A stretch of 9,016 bases of DNA from Ruminococcaceae bacterium UBA6364 (GCA_002440045.1 DJRI01000151.1:498-9513), one strand, 5' to 3'. Shown: positions 1-6,620, counted from the stretch's first letter. The notes: generated from the sequence alone by a model not told the origin. Numbers and translations: made by a program.

Positions 1-1289
1 AGAAGTGGAAGCAGGTGGCCCGGCAGAAGGAAACCGTGCGGTATGTAGTCTGCAATGCCGACGAGGGCGACCCCGGTGCGTTTATGGACAGGGCTGTGCT
101 TGAAGGCGACCCTTACAGCGTGCTTGAAGGTATGATGATTGCTGGGCTTGCAATAGGCGCGGATTACGGAATAATTTATGTAAGAGCCGAATATCCCTTG
201 GCTGTAAAGCGCGTTAAAAAAGCAGTCGAAACGCTTAAAGAAAGAGGATTTATCGGAAAAAACGCTTTAGGCAGCGGCTTTGACTTTGATTTTTATATAA
301 TGAAAGGCGCGGGCGCGTTCGTCTGCGGCGAAGAAACCGCATTGCTCGCTTCTTTGGGCGGCGGCAGGGGAATGCCCGTTACAAAACCGCCGTTTCCTGC
401 GCAAAAGGGCTTTAGGGGTAAGCCCACAAATATAAATAACGTTGAAACTCTTGCAAACATACCTTACATAATAAGGCACGGCGGCGAGAATTTTGCAAAA
501 CTCGGCACAGAAAAAAGCAAGGGCACAAAGGTGTTTGCGCTTGCGGGCAAAATAAAACGCGGCGGACTTGTCGAAGTGCCTATGGGTATGACAATAAGAG
601 AAATTGTTTTTGACATATGCGGCGGCATAAAAAACGACGCCGCAATAAAAGCAGTTCAAATGGGCGGCCCGTCGGGCGGGTGTATCCCCGAAAGCCTTCT
701 TTCTACGCCTGTTGATTACGAAAGTATTGCAAAAACGGGCGCAATAATGGGCTCGGGCGGAATGATTGTTATGGACGAAGGCACCTGTATGGTCGATATG
801 GCGCGCTTTTTTATGGATTTTACAAGCAAAGAAAGCTGCGGAAAGTGCGCCCCGTGCAGAATCGGCACAACAAGAATGCTTGAAACGCTTGAAAAAATCA
901 CTCGCGGCGACGGCGAAGAAAGCGATATAGAACGCCTTGTAAAAGACGGCGAGGCAATAAAAACAGGCGCGCTTTGCGGACTCGGAAATTCCGCGCCGAA
1001 CCCCGTTCTTACAACCGTGAAATACTTTAAGGACGAATACGAAGCGCACATAAAAGAAAAACGCTGTCCCGCAAAAGAATGCACGGCGTTAATAAGGTAT
1101 GAAATATCAAAAGATAAGTGTAAAGGCTGTTCCCTTTGCAGCAAAAAATGCCCCGTTTCGGCAATAAGCGGCGAAATTAAAAAGCCGTTTTCAATAGACC
1201 CGAAAAGGTGCATACGCTGCGGCGCGTGTTTAGGTACATGCCGTTTCGGCGCAATATCAAAAGAAAGCGGGGCGAAGTGCTTTGACTGA
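1..1289 (+). CDS. nuoF: NuoF/HydB-family NADH-binding flavin and Fe-S subunit, 5'-partial
   Basis: The reading frame is open from the first full codon (base 3), so the gene begins upstream; GTG at 15 is internal. Residues below count from that GTG. The NuoF signature [14 protein letters not shown] lies at about 13-26, the FMN/NADH motif [14 protein letters not shown] near 95-110, and [12 protein letters not shown] near 140. The N3-type [4Fe-4S] ligands are C275, C278, C281 and C321. A C-terminal two-cluster ferredoxin domain follows (C369/372/375/379 and C399/402/405/409). Family members oxidise NADH at FMN and pass electrons through Fe-S clusters. The ferredoxin tail is absent from ordinary complex I NuoF but typical of soluble HydB/HndC subunits of electron-bifurcating hydrogenases and related enzymes. 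The symbol therefore marks the family, not a complex I role. The gene overlaps the next one by 8 nt, so the two products are probably made in similar amounts and sit in one complex. Any N-terminal thioredoxin-like [2Fe-2S] domain would lie outside the window. Confidence 0.93.
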   Translation, partial: KWKQVARQKETVRYVVCNADEGDPGAFMDRAVLEGDPYSVLEGMMIAGLAIGADYGIIYVRAEYPLAVKRVKKAVETLKERGFIGKNALGSGFDFDFYIMKGAGAFVCGEETALLASLGGGRGMPVTKPPFPAQKGFRGKPTNINNVETLANIPYIIRHGGENFAKLGTEKSKGTKVFALAGKIKRGGLVEVPMGMTIREIVFDICGGIKNDAAIKAVQMGGPSGGCIPESLLSTPVDYESIAKTGAIMGSGGMIVMDEGTCMVDMARFFMDFTSKESCGKCAPCRIGTTRMLETLEKITRGDGEESDIERLVKDGEAIKTGALCGLGNSAPNPVLTTVKYFKDEYEAHIKEKRCPAKECTALIRYEISKDKCKGCSLCSKKCPVSAISGEIKKPFSIDPKRCIRCGACLGTCRFGAISKESGAKCFD

Positions 1290-3591
1290 AGTTAATATTA
1301 TTGCGGACGGCAAAAAAATCAAGGCGTTTCGCGAAATGACGCTGCTCGACAACTTGCTTTGCAACGGCTTTGACGTGCCGCATCTTTGCCACAATAAAGA
1401 GCTTGAAGCCTACGGCGGGTGCGGACTTTGCATTGTAGAGGTCGAAGGCTCAAGAAAGCCTTTGCGCGCGTGCTCCGTTACGGTGAGCGAGGGGATGTGC
1501 GTTACAACGAAAAGCGAAGCGCTTGAAAAAAGCCGCGAAGCAACGCTTTCGTTTTTGTGCTCCGACCATTCGGGCGACTGTAAAGCTCCGTGCTTTTACG
1601 CCTGCCCCACGCATCACGATGTTCAGGGCTATGTCGGGCTTATAGCAAACGGAAAAACCAAAGAAGCGCTTGAAATTATAATGCGCGACAATCCGCTTCC
1701 GTCGTCAATCGGCAGGGTATGCCCGCATCCGTGCGAGAAAAAATGCAGGCGTTCTTTTGTAGACGAGCCCGTTTCAATATGCGCCCTTAAACGCTTTGCC
1801 GCCGATGAAGAAGAGGTTGCTTTAGCAAAAAAAGAAGATACATTTAAGCGTATTGCCGTTGTCGGCGGCGGCCCTGCGGGAATTTCGTGCGCATATTTTT
1901 CGGCGCTTTCGGGTCACAGGGTCGAAATATTTGAGGCAAAAGACAGCTGCGGCGGAATGCTTCGTTACGGCATACCCGAATACAGACTGCCTAAATCCGT
2001 GCTTAATAAAGAGATTGACGCCGTTTTAAAGCTCGGCGTTAAGGTGCATTACAACAAAATGCTCGGCAGAGATTTTTCTGTTGCCGATTTGAAAAATGAG
2101 TTTGACGCCGTGTTTATCGGAACAGGCGCTCAAAAAAGCGGCTCTTTAAGGTGTGAAAACGACAGCGCCGAGGGCGTTTTGGGCGGAATAGATTTTCTTT
2201 ACGACGTGGCTGTCGGCAAATTAAAAACGCTTAGCGGAAAAATAGCCGTTGTCGGCGGCGGAAACACGGCAATCGACGCCGCAAGGACTGCCGTAAGGCT
2301 CGGCAAAACCGAAGTTACAATTATATACAGGCGCACAGAGAACGAAATGCCCGCAGAAAAGCTTGAAATTAAAGAAGCAAAAGAAGAGGGCGTAAGCTTC
2401 CGTTTTCTCGAAACGCCGTTAAGCGTTGTTTTAAACGGCGAAAAAGCCGCGGGGCTTGTGCTTCAAAAAATGAAACAGGGCGAGCCGGACTCAAGCGGCA
2501 GGCGGGCAAGCGTTCCGATTGAGGGTGCAACCGAAACGGTTTCTTTCGACCTTATAATTTCGGCTGTCGGTCAGCTTGTAAAAAACGACGGTCTTTCGGG
2601 AATCGAGCTTACCAAAAAGGGCACGGTTTCTGTTGACGAATCGACTTATATGACGTCTTTAGACGGCGTTTTTGCGGCGGGCGACGTTATAAACAAAGGC
2701 CCCGATATAGCAATCCGCGCGATTGCCGGCGGAAAAAATGCCGCAAAGGCTATTGATGCATATCTTGCGGGCGAAAAAATCGACATAAAAATGCCGCTGT
2801 TTTCCGAAAACAGAGATTTTGACCCTGATTCGCTTTCCCAAGAAGTCAAAAAGGCGCGCACTGAGCAAAGTGTTTTGCCGCCCGATGTAAGAAAGGCAAA
2901 TTTCAGCGAAAGCACAAAGACGTTCACAAAAGAAGAGGCGCTGAAAGAAGCGTCGCGCTGTCTTGAATGCGGGTGCTCGGCGGTTTATGAATGCAAGCTT
3001 CTTCCGCTTATGCGCGAATACGGCAGCCTTTCTTCGCCTGAAAGCGGAAAAAAGCATAAAACCGAAAAAGACAAAAGCCACCCGTTTATTATCCGCGACT
3101 CGGGCAAGTGCATTCTTTGTGCGCTTTGCGTGCGCTCCTGCCGCGAAATAAGTAAAACCGAAACCTTGGGCCTTTTCGGCAGGGGATTCGGCACATTGCC
3201 GGAAACGGCGTTTTTTGAGCCGCTTTTAAAAAGCTCCTGCATTTCGTGCGGAGTTTGTGCCGCCGTTTGCCCGACAGGCGCTTTAAGCCTGAAAACGCCA
3301 GGCATAAAAAATGTGCCGCTTGAATTTTTTGATGAACACACGGTTTGCGGTCTTTGCGAAAGAAAATGCGGTTTTATAAAGCGCACTTCGGGCGGCAGGG
3401 TTACGCTTTTGCCCGACGATTTGAGAAAACACTGCTCTTACGGAATGTTTTTGCCCGTTTTAAAGGCGGCAAAAAGCCTTAACATAAGCGAAGAAAGCTT
3501 AAAAGAGGCTTCTGAAAAGCTTTTTTCGGATATGGAATATTTTGCGGGAAATAAAGAGTCTGTTATGTCTTTTGAATTTGAATGCTTGTAA
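1282..3591 (+). CDS. Fused [2Fe-2S] / GltD-like FAD-NAD(P)H oxidoreductase / ferredoxin-tail protein (769 aa)
   Basis: Domains in order: (a) NuoG/HydA-type [2Fe-2S], residues 1-80, ligands C36, C47, C50, C64; (b) GltD/DPYD-type N-terminal Fe-S domain, about 90-180, with C93, C100, C104, C108 before [10 protein letters not shown], and C147, C151, C155 in [12 protein letters not shown]; (c) FAD Rossmann motif VGGGPAG from 194; (d) NAD(P)H Rossmann motif VGGGNTA from 324 followed by IIYRR, whose arginines favour NADPH; (e) FAD motif FAAGD at 464-468; (f) C560, C563, C565, C571; (g) two [4Fe-4S] motifs, C610/613/616/620 and C653/656/659/663; (h) C689/692/696/718. TTG at 1282 is chosen because the [2Fe-2S] fold starts at once and no better start lies near; the ribosome site is weak, so the overlap with the upstream gene suggests translational coupling. 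Likely role, inferred: exchange of electrons between NADP(H) and ferredoxin or NAD(H) with its NuoF-like partner, as in NfnB or Sporomusa-type Nfn. Domains are clear; the exact reaction is not. Confidence 0.92.
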   Translation: MTEVNIIADGKKIKAFREMTLLDNLLCNGFDVPHLCHNKELEAYGGCGLCIVEVEGSRKPLRACSVTVSEGMCVTTKSEALEKSREATLSFLCSDHSGDCKAPCFYACPTHHDVQGYVGLIANGKTKEALEIIMRDNPLPSSIGRVCPHPCEKKCRRSFVDEPVSICALKRFAADEEEVALAKKEDTFKRIAVVGGGPAGISCAYFSALSGHRVEIFEAKDSCGGMLRYGIPEYRLPKSVLNKEIDAVLKLGVKVHYNKMLGRDFSVADLKNEFDAVFIGTGAQKSGSLRCENDSAEGVLGGIDFLYDVAVGKLKTLSGKIAVVGGGNTAIDAARTAVRLGKTEVTIIYRRTENEMPAEKLEIKEAKEEGVSFRFLETPLSVVLNGEKAAGLVLQKMKQGEPDSSGRRASVPIEGATETVSFDLIISAVGQLVKNDGLSGIELTKKGTVSVDESTYMTSLDGVFAAGDVINKGPDIAIRAIAGGKNAAKAIDAYLAGEKIDIKMPLFSENRDFDPDSLSQEVKKARTEQSVLPPDVRKANFSESTKTFTKEEALKEASRCLECGCSAVYECKLLPLMREYGSLSSPESGKKHKTEKDKSHPFIIRDSGKCILCALCVRSCREISKTETLGLFGRGFGTLPETAFFEPLLKSSCISCGVCAAVCPTGALSLKTPGIKNVPLEFFDEHTVCGLCERKCGFIKRTSGGRVTLLPDDLRKHCSYGMFLPVLKAAKSLNISEESLKEASEKLFSDMEYFAGNKESVMSFEFECL

Positions 3592-3599
3592 GATTTACC

Positions 3600-3687
3600 A
3601 AAAATCAGGTGCGATTTTCGGTGAATGTGACGGCAACGCCGCAAGAGCCTTGTATATTGCCGTTTCTAAGGCGCACACCCGATTTTT
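3600..3687 (+). ncRNA. Foldable 3'-UTR element, possible operon terminator or structured RNA
   Basis: An imperfect long-range stem pairs 3600-3613 (A-tract, then TCAGGTGCG) with 3672-3687 (CGCACACCCGATTTTT), with one mismatch and a small bulge. The enclosed loop can form two small hairpins: CGGC-AAC-GCCG at 3631-3641, and GCCTT at 3647-3651 with AAGGC at 3668-3672. Alternatively ACGGCAA at 3630-3636 pairs perfectly with TTGCCGT at 3657-3663, which excludes both. The A-tract on one side and T-tract on the other resemble a bidirectional terminator ending the upstream operon, but the stem is unusually open. It lies before the next promoter, so it is not a leader riboswitch for the downstream gene. 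No known RNA family was recognised. Confidence 0.35.
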
Positions 3688-3735
3688 ACGGCTTAAAAAT
3701 TAATATTTATTAACATAAAAAAAGCATTTTTTCTA

Positions 3736-3765
3736 TTGACATTCACCCCCGAAATGTAATATAAT
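3736..3765 (+). promoter_or_regulatory. Strong sigma-A-type promoter for the cohesin-like surface protein
   Basis: A perfect -35 TTGACA (3736-3741) and perfect -10 TATAAT (3760-3765) are separated by 18 bp. The 45 bp upstream (about 3690-3735) is almost all A/T with runs of A and T, resembling an UP element. Expected transcription start is about 3772, giving a leader of roughly 84 nt. Position and strand match the gene starting at 3856. Confidence 0.85.
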
Positions 3766-3771
3766 CATCGC

Positions 3772-3830
3772 AGGCTTATAAGTATTCCTATGCTTCTGCA
3801 TTCGCAATACTTCGGCACGGCTTATGCCAC
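3772..3830 (+). promoter_or_regulatory. Leader region with inverted repeats
   Basis: In the predicted leader, AAGTATT (3780-3786) can pair with AATACTT (3806-3812) around a 19-nt loop, and GGCA can pair with TGCC in the stretch 3814-3828. The heptamer GGCTTAT occurs at 3773-3779 and again at 3819-3825. This could be a transcript-stabilising 5' hairpin, common on abundant mRNAs, or a protein-binding site. No riboswitch family was recognised. Confidence 0.3.
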
Positions 3831-3841
3831 AATGACTTAGT

Positions 3842-3849
3842 AAAGGAAG
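3842..3849 (+). promoter_or_regulatory. Ribosome binding site for the gene at 3856
   Basis: The purine-rich AAAGGAAG lies 6 nt before ATG at 3856, a good Shine-Dalgarno fit. It fixes this start, which is also where the signal peptide begins (MKK). Confidence 0.7.
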
Positions 3850-3855
3850 ATTTAA

Positions 3856-4941
3856 ATGAAGAAAGTTCTTTCAATCGTTCTTTCGGTTATGATTCTCATC
3901 ATCGCCGTTATGCCTTCTGCGGCTGCTCTTACCGTTCCTGCGGCAGACCTCAGAGTTACAAAGGGCGCTTACAACGGCAATCCGCAGACGATTGACACAG
4001 TTACCGACAAAGTGTTCACAGTTGTGGTCTCACTCCCGGCTGTTAAGGGTCTTACTGAGGTTGCAATGCACATTCAGTTTGACAAAAACGTACTTAAATA
4101 TGTAGGCGGCGGTCAGGCTTATAAAGTTGTTGACGGCGACAACTATCCCTACTATGAAGGCGGTATGTTCGCTTGCAACACCAAGACCGTTAAACCCGAT
4201 GAGTTTTCATTCGGAATGGTAGTATCGGAGCCTTTGACCAAAAACAACTCCAGAGATTTTGCTTATCTTACCTTTGAAGTTATCGACAGCTCAAAAACTT
4301 CTACAACCCTTAATTTCTATGTAAATAAGTTTACGACCGAAGATGGCGATAACACTAACGATATCAGCGCAACAACGCTTATCAAGTCATCAATCGTAAG
4401 ATTGGATTTGCCGGCAGAGTCCACAAATCCCTCTTCGACAGAACCCGGCGGCAGTGATGCAAGCGACGAGGGCACAACAAAAACTCCCTCTGTTTCTGAC
4501 ATCAACGCTCTTATCGAAAAGATTAAAGAGCTCCTTAAAAACAACGGCGCTTCAATCGAAGATTACATCGACGCTATCGTTAACATAATCGGCAATGCCG
4601 ACATCGCAGATATGATTGAACAGATTATCGGCGGCAACATCGACATCGGCGACGGTTTCCTTGATTGGATTAAAAATATCGGTATCGACTTCGGTTCTTT
4701 TGAAGAGATTCTTAACAAAATCATCGAATTCTTCAAAAACCTCTTTAATCCCGGCGGCGATACACCCGCTTCTTCAAATGTTCAGACAACCAATGCAGGC
4801 GGCAACAACCTCAACACCACAAGCAAGGGTTCTCAGAACGGCTCCGAAAACACAGGCGATGCAGGCATAGCTCTTGCGGCTACGGTTTGCGTTGCGGCTG
4901 CTGCGGCATTCGTACTTACGAGAAAGAAAAAGGAAGACTGA
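3856..4941 (+). CDS. Secreted cohesin-like domain protein with helical region and C-terminal membrane/wall anchor
   Basis: The protein has 361 residues. A signal peptide (residues 1 to about 24, ending PSAAA) precedes a domain at about 28-185 with cohesin-like pattern: VFTVVVSLPAVKGLTEVAMH, then IQFDKNVLKYVGG, and later FAYLTFEVID. Cohesin-like folds occur in cellulosome scaffoldins and in many unrelated surface proteins, so cellulosome membership is not implied. A Ser/Thr/Pro/Gly linker (186-212) leads to an Ile-rich helical region (216-298) with amphipathic heptad-like segments ending in EILNKIIEFFKNLFN. A second low-complexity linker (299-331) precedes NTGD (332-335), a hydrophobic segment (336-355) and RKKKED, the layout of a Gram-positive anchor though not a classical LPxTG. 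The gene has its own strong promoter, ribosome site and terminator, and strongly ATC-biased Ile codons, so high expression is likely. Domain naming is by pattern only; binding partner unknown. Confidence 0.88.
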   Translation: MKKVLSIVLSVMILIIAVMPSAAALTVPAADLRVTKGAYNGNPQTIDTVTDKVFTVVVSLPAVKGLTEVAMHIQFDKNVLKYVGGGQAYKVVDGDNYPYYEGGMFACNTKTVKPDEFSFGMVVSEPLTKNNSRDFAYLTFEVIDSSKTSTTLNFYVNKFTTEDGDNTNDISATTLIKSSIVRLDLPAESTNPSSTEPGGSDASDEGTTKTPSVSDINALIEKIKELLKNNGASIEDYIDAIVNIIGNADIADMIEQIIGGNIDIGDGFLDWIKNIGIDFGSFEEILNKIIEFFKNLFNPGGDTPASSNVQTTNAGGNNLNTTSKGSQNGSENTGDAGIALAATVCVAAAAAFVLTRKKKED

Positions 4942-4986
4942 TTTTTTAACCGAGCTTTCTTTTCTTAACTAAATCTTGAATTTATA

Positions 4987-5021
4987 CCCCGAAAGCTTCG
5001 GCTTTCGGGGATTGTTTTTTT
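4987..5021 (+). terminator. Rho-independent terminator after the cohesin-like gene
   Basis: CCCCGAAAGC (4987-4996) and GCTTTCGGGG (5001-5010) form a perfect 10-bp stem closed by a TTCG tetraloop, followed by ATTG and seven T (5015-5021). It ends the transcript 80 bp downstream of the stop codon and separates this unit from the transporter. Confidence 0.95.
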
Positions 5022-5102
5022 CTTTCCTTTTATAAGATTTGTTCTGCGGCGTTGAATGCGAAAAAATTCCAGAAAACTATAGAAATTTGCTTTTTAATAA
5101 AG

Positions 5103-5108
5103 TATAAT
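5103..5108 (+). promoter_or_regulatory. Candidate -10 element for the MFS gene
   Basis: A perfect TATAAT lies 38 bp before the ATG at 5147, and a promoter is expected here because a strong terminator lies just upstream. At 17-18 bp further up there is no recognisable -35 (sequence near 5079-5085 is ATAGAAA), so expression may be weak or activator-dependent. Apart from this, 5022-5132 shows only A/T-rich sequence. Confidence 0.45.
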
Positions 5109-5132
5109 ATTGCCACTGATTTTAAGGCTTTT

Positions 5133-5139
5133 AAGGCGG
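5133..5139 (+). promoter_or_regulatory. Ribosome binding site that fixes the MFS start
   Basis: AAGGCGG lies 7 nt before ATG at 5147. The second in-frame ATG at 5159 has no such site at suitable distance, so 5147 is preferred. Confidence 0.6.
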
Positions 5140-5146
5140 TCGAAAA

Positions 5147-6391
5147 ATGTCTGATTCAATGAATTTCAAACGAACAAAGCTTGCGTGTTATACGGCGTAT
5201 TTCACAATGTCCTCGGTGTTTTGTCTGTCGCCGCTGTTGTTTGCAACATTTCACAATACATACGGCGTGTCGTATACGCTTCTCGGAACGCTTGTGCTTG
5301 TGAATTTTTGCACCCAGCTTACAATCGACCTTATTTTTTCGTTTTTCTCAAAACATTTTAATATAGCAAAAACCGTAAGGGTAATGCCGATTATAACCTC
5401 CGTCGGTATGGCTTTTTATGCGTTAAGCCCCATAATAATGCCGAATAACGTTTATATCGGCTTGGTTTTGGGAACCGTGCTTTTTTCTGTTTCCGCAGGA
5501 CTTTCCGAGGTGCTTTTAAACCCGATGATAGCCGCAATACCGTCTAAAGACCCGCAGCGCGATATGAGCTTTCTTCATTCGCTTTATGCTTTCGGCGTTG
5601 TAACAACAGTGGTTTTAAGCACGCTGTTTTTCAAGGTGTTCGGCACTGAAAACTGGTCTTATTTAATGGGCTTTTTTGCGGTGCTTCCGCTTGCGGCTTC
5701 GGTTATGTTTTTTCTTTCGCCTATACCGGAAATGTCTGACAGCGGCGAAAATAAAAGCGGCAAATCAGCCGTAAAGAAAAATGTCGGGCTTATGCTTTGC
5801 GTGCTTTGCATATTTTTCGGCAGCTGCGCCGAAAACACAATGTCAAACTGGATTTCAAGCTATGTTGAAAAAGCTTTGAGCATTGACAAGGCAGTAGGCG
5901 ATATTCTCGGAATGGCTGTTTTTGCGGTGCTTCTCGGAGTGGGCAGATTTACTTATTCGCGTTTTGGCAAAAACATAAACCGCGTGCTGTTTTTCAGTAT
6001 GCTCGGCGCGGCTTTGTGTTATATTACGGCGGCTCTTTCAAACAGCGCTGTTGCCGCTTTTGTCGCATGCGCTCTTACGGGCATTTTTGTTGCAATGCTT
6101 TGGCCCGGAACGCTTATTATGATGGAAGAAAATCTGCCCGGAATGGGTGTTGCCGCATATGCGCTTATGGCGGCGGGCGGTGACCTCGGCGCTTCTGTTG
6201 CGCCGCAGCTTATGGGAATTGTGGTTGATAATGTATCGGAAAGTGCTTTCGCTGTTGATATGGGTGCGCGGCTTAACCTGTTGCCCGAACAAATCGGGCT
6301 TAAATCCGGTATGCTTGTAAGCGCAATTTTCCCGATAGCGGGCGCGGTACTGCTCATCTTTACTTTGAGATATTTTAAAAAGCAAAAATAA
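5147..6391 (+). CDS. MFS transporter, FucP/FHS-type (414 aa)
   Basis: Twelve hydrophobic segments are visible at about 12-35, 43-67, 76-98, 102-124, 143-165, 169-193, 212-236, 248-272, 276-296, 300-325, 333-359 and 387-410. A polar loop (about 194-211, SDSGENKSGKSAVKKN) splits the protein into two six-helix halves, and the length is normal for the major facilitator superfamily. The stretch SAGLSEVLLNP (116-126), followed by FLHSLYAFG (142-150), resembles the conserved E-x3-NP and LHS-[FY] motifs of the FucP/GlcP (FHS) sugar:proton symporters. It should act in the cytoplasmic membrane; a sugar or small-molecule substrate is likely but cannot be read from sequence. It stands alone between terminators, with no adjacent catabolic genes or regulator to indicate a substrate. 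General MFS assignment is near certain, subfamily moderate. Confidence 0.9.
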   Translation: MSDSMNFKRTKLACYTAYFTMSSVFCLSPLLFATFHNTYGVSYTLLGTLVLVNFCTQLTIDLIFSFFSKHFNIAKTVRVMPIITSVGMAFYALSPIIMPNNVYIGLVLGTVLFSVSAGLSEVLLNPMIAAIPSKDPQRDMSFLHSLYAFGVVTTVVLSTLFFKVFGTENWSYLMGFFAVLPLAASVMFFLSPIPEMSDSGENKSGKSAVKKNVGLMLCVLCIFFGSCAENTMSNWISSYVEKALSIDKAVGDILGMAVFAVLLGVGRFTYSRFGKNINRVLFFSMLGAALCYITAALSNSAVAAFVACALTGIFVAMLWPGTLIMMEENLPGMGVAAYALMAAGGDLGASVAPQLMGIVVDNVSESAFAVDMGARLNLLPEQIGLKSGMLVSAIFPIAGAVLLIFTLRYFKKQK

Positions 6392-6401
6392 ATTATCTTA
6401 G

Positions 6402-6442
6402 GCATAAGAGCATTGAACCGCATCGGTTCGACGCTCTTATGC
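6402..6442 (+). terminator. Long hairpin after the MFS gene
   Basis: GCATAAGAGC (6402-6411) pairs perfectly with GCTCTTATGC (6433-6442), and GAACCG (6415-6420) with CGGTTC (6424-6429) around a CAT triloop. The 3-nt internal segments (ATT and GAC) allow T-A and T-G pairs, leaving one A-C mismatch, so nearly 19 bp form. No T-run follows directly; it may protect the 3' end or act with the next hairpin. Confidence 0.65.
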
Positions 6443-6448
6443 TATATT

Positions 6449-6483
6449 TACGGTGCGAAATTCGTGCCGTATTTTTTATTTTT
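6449..6483 (+). terminator. Rho-independent terminator of the MFS unit
   Basis: TACGGTGCGAA pairs with TTCGTGCCGTA (6449-6471; nine Watson-Crick pairs and two G-T pairs), followed by a T-rich tract ATTTTTTATTTTT. It lies 58 bp after the MFS stop codon and just behind the longer hairpin. Confidence 0.85.
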
Positions 6484-6499
6484 GACCATTCTGTGCGCG

Positions 6500-6519
6500 T
6501 TTAGTGCAATTTTACTAAA
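6500..6519 (+). promoter_or_regulatory. Inverted repeat upstream of the phosphoesterase promoter
   Basis: TTTAGT (6500-6505) and ACTAAA (6514-6519) form a 6-bp palindrome with an 8-bp spacer. GTGCAA occurs at 6504-6509 and again at 6525-6530. The position just upstream of the predicted -35 would suit an activator or repressor site. Short A/T-rich repeats arise easily by chance. Confidence 0.25.
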
Positions 6520-6534
6520 TATAGGTGCAAAAAA

Positions 6535-6563
6535 TTGGCGCACACGCCGCGACAGAATATGGT
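6535..6563 (+). promoter_or_regulatory. Candidate sigma-A-type promoter for the phosphoesterase operon
   Basis: TTGGCG (6535-6540) and TATGGT (6558-6563) are separated by 17 bp. TAAAAT at 6563-6568 is another possible -10, but with no matching -35. A promoter is required here because a terminator lies upstream. The match is moderate, which fits a regulated rather than constitutive promoter. Confidence 0.45.
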
Positions 6564-6588
6564 AAAATAAATATACAATATCGCGGCG
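6545..6588 (+). promoter_or_regulatory. GC-rich inverted repeat flanking the -10 region
   Basis: CGCCGCGA (6545-6552) and TCGCGGCG (6581-6588) are perfect complements separated by 28 bp of very A/T-rich DNA holding the predicted -10 and transcription start. The left arm lies between -35 and -10, the right arm in the early leader. This geometry would suit a repressor binding paired half-sites; as RNA it could form a hairpin only if transcription starts further upstream. Confidence 0.4.
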
Positions 6589-6606
6589 ATTTCAGCCGTA
6601 AAATAT

Positions 6607-6613
6607 AAGGGGG
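6607..6613 (+). promoter_or_regulatory. Ribosome binding site deciding the TTG start at 6621
   Basis: AAGGGGG lies 7 nt before TTG at 6621. This start gives a typical MKK-initiated signal peptide, so TTG is well supported. Confidence 0.75.
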
Positions 6614-6620
6614 TATTTAC

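Noticed and set aside
267..1049. A 260-codon open frame on the - strand opposite the NuoF-like gene
   Set aside because: Its translation is Phe/Ala/Cys-rich with no domain, and it lies opposite a strongly conserved coding sequence; it is a by-product of codon bias. The same applies to - strand frames at 716-1213, 2659-3081, 2985-3386, 6019-6423 and 6861-7415.
1..3591. Part of a respiratory complex I (nuo) operon
   Set aside because: The NuoF-like protein has an extra ferredoxin tail, and the next gene carries a GltD-like flavoprotein instead of the NuoG catalytic-like domain. No membrane subunit is seen.
1282..3591. Glutamate synthase small subunit (gltD)
   Set aside because: The core is GltD-like, but the N-terminal [2Fe-2S] domain and the C-terminal clusters are not found in GltD, and no gltB lies nearby.
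3600..3690. Cobalamin riboswitch
   Set aside because: AATCAGGTG and ACGGCAACGCCGC faintly recall parts of that class, but the conserved GCCACTG box is missing and the element lies before, not after, the next promoter.
4616..4870. An 84-codon + strand open frame inside the surface-protein gene
   Set aside because: It is out of frame with a well-supported gene, Ser/Thr-rich, and has no ribosome site.
3856..4941. Cellulosome scaffoldin
   Set aside because: There is only one cohesin-like domain, by pattern; no dockerin, carbohydrate-binding module or glycoside hydrolase is in the window.
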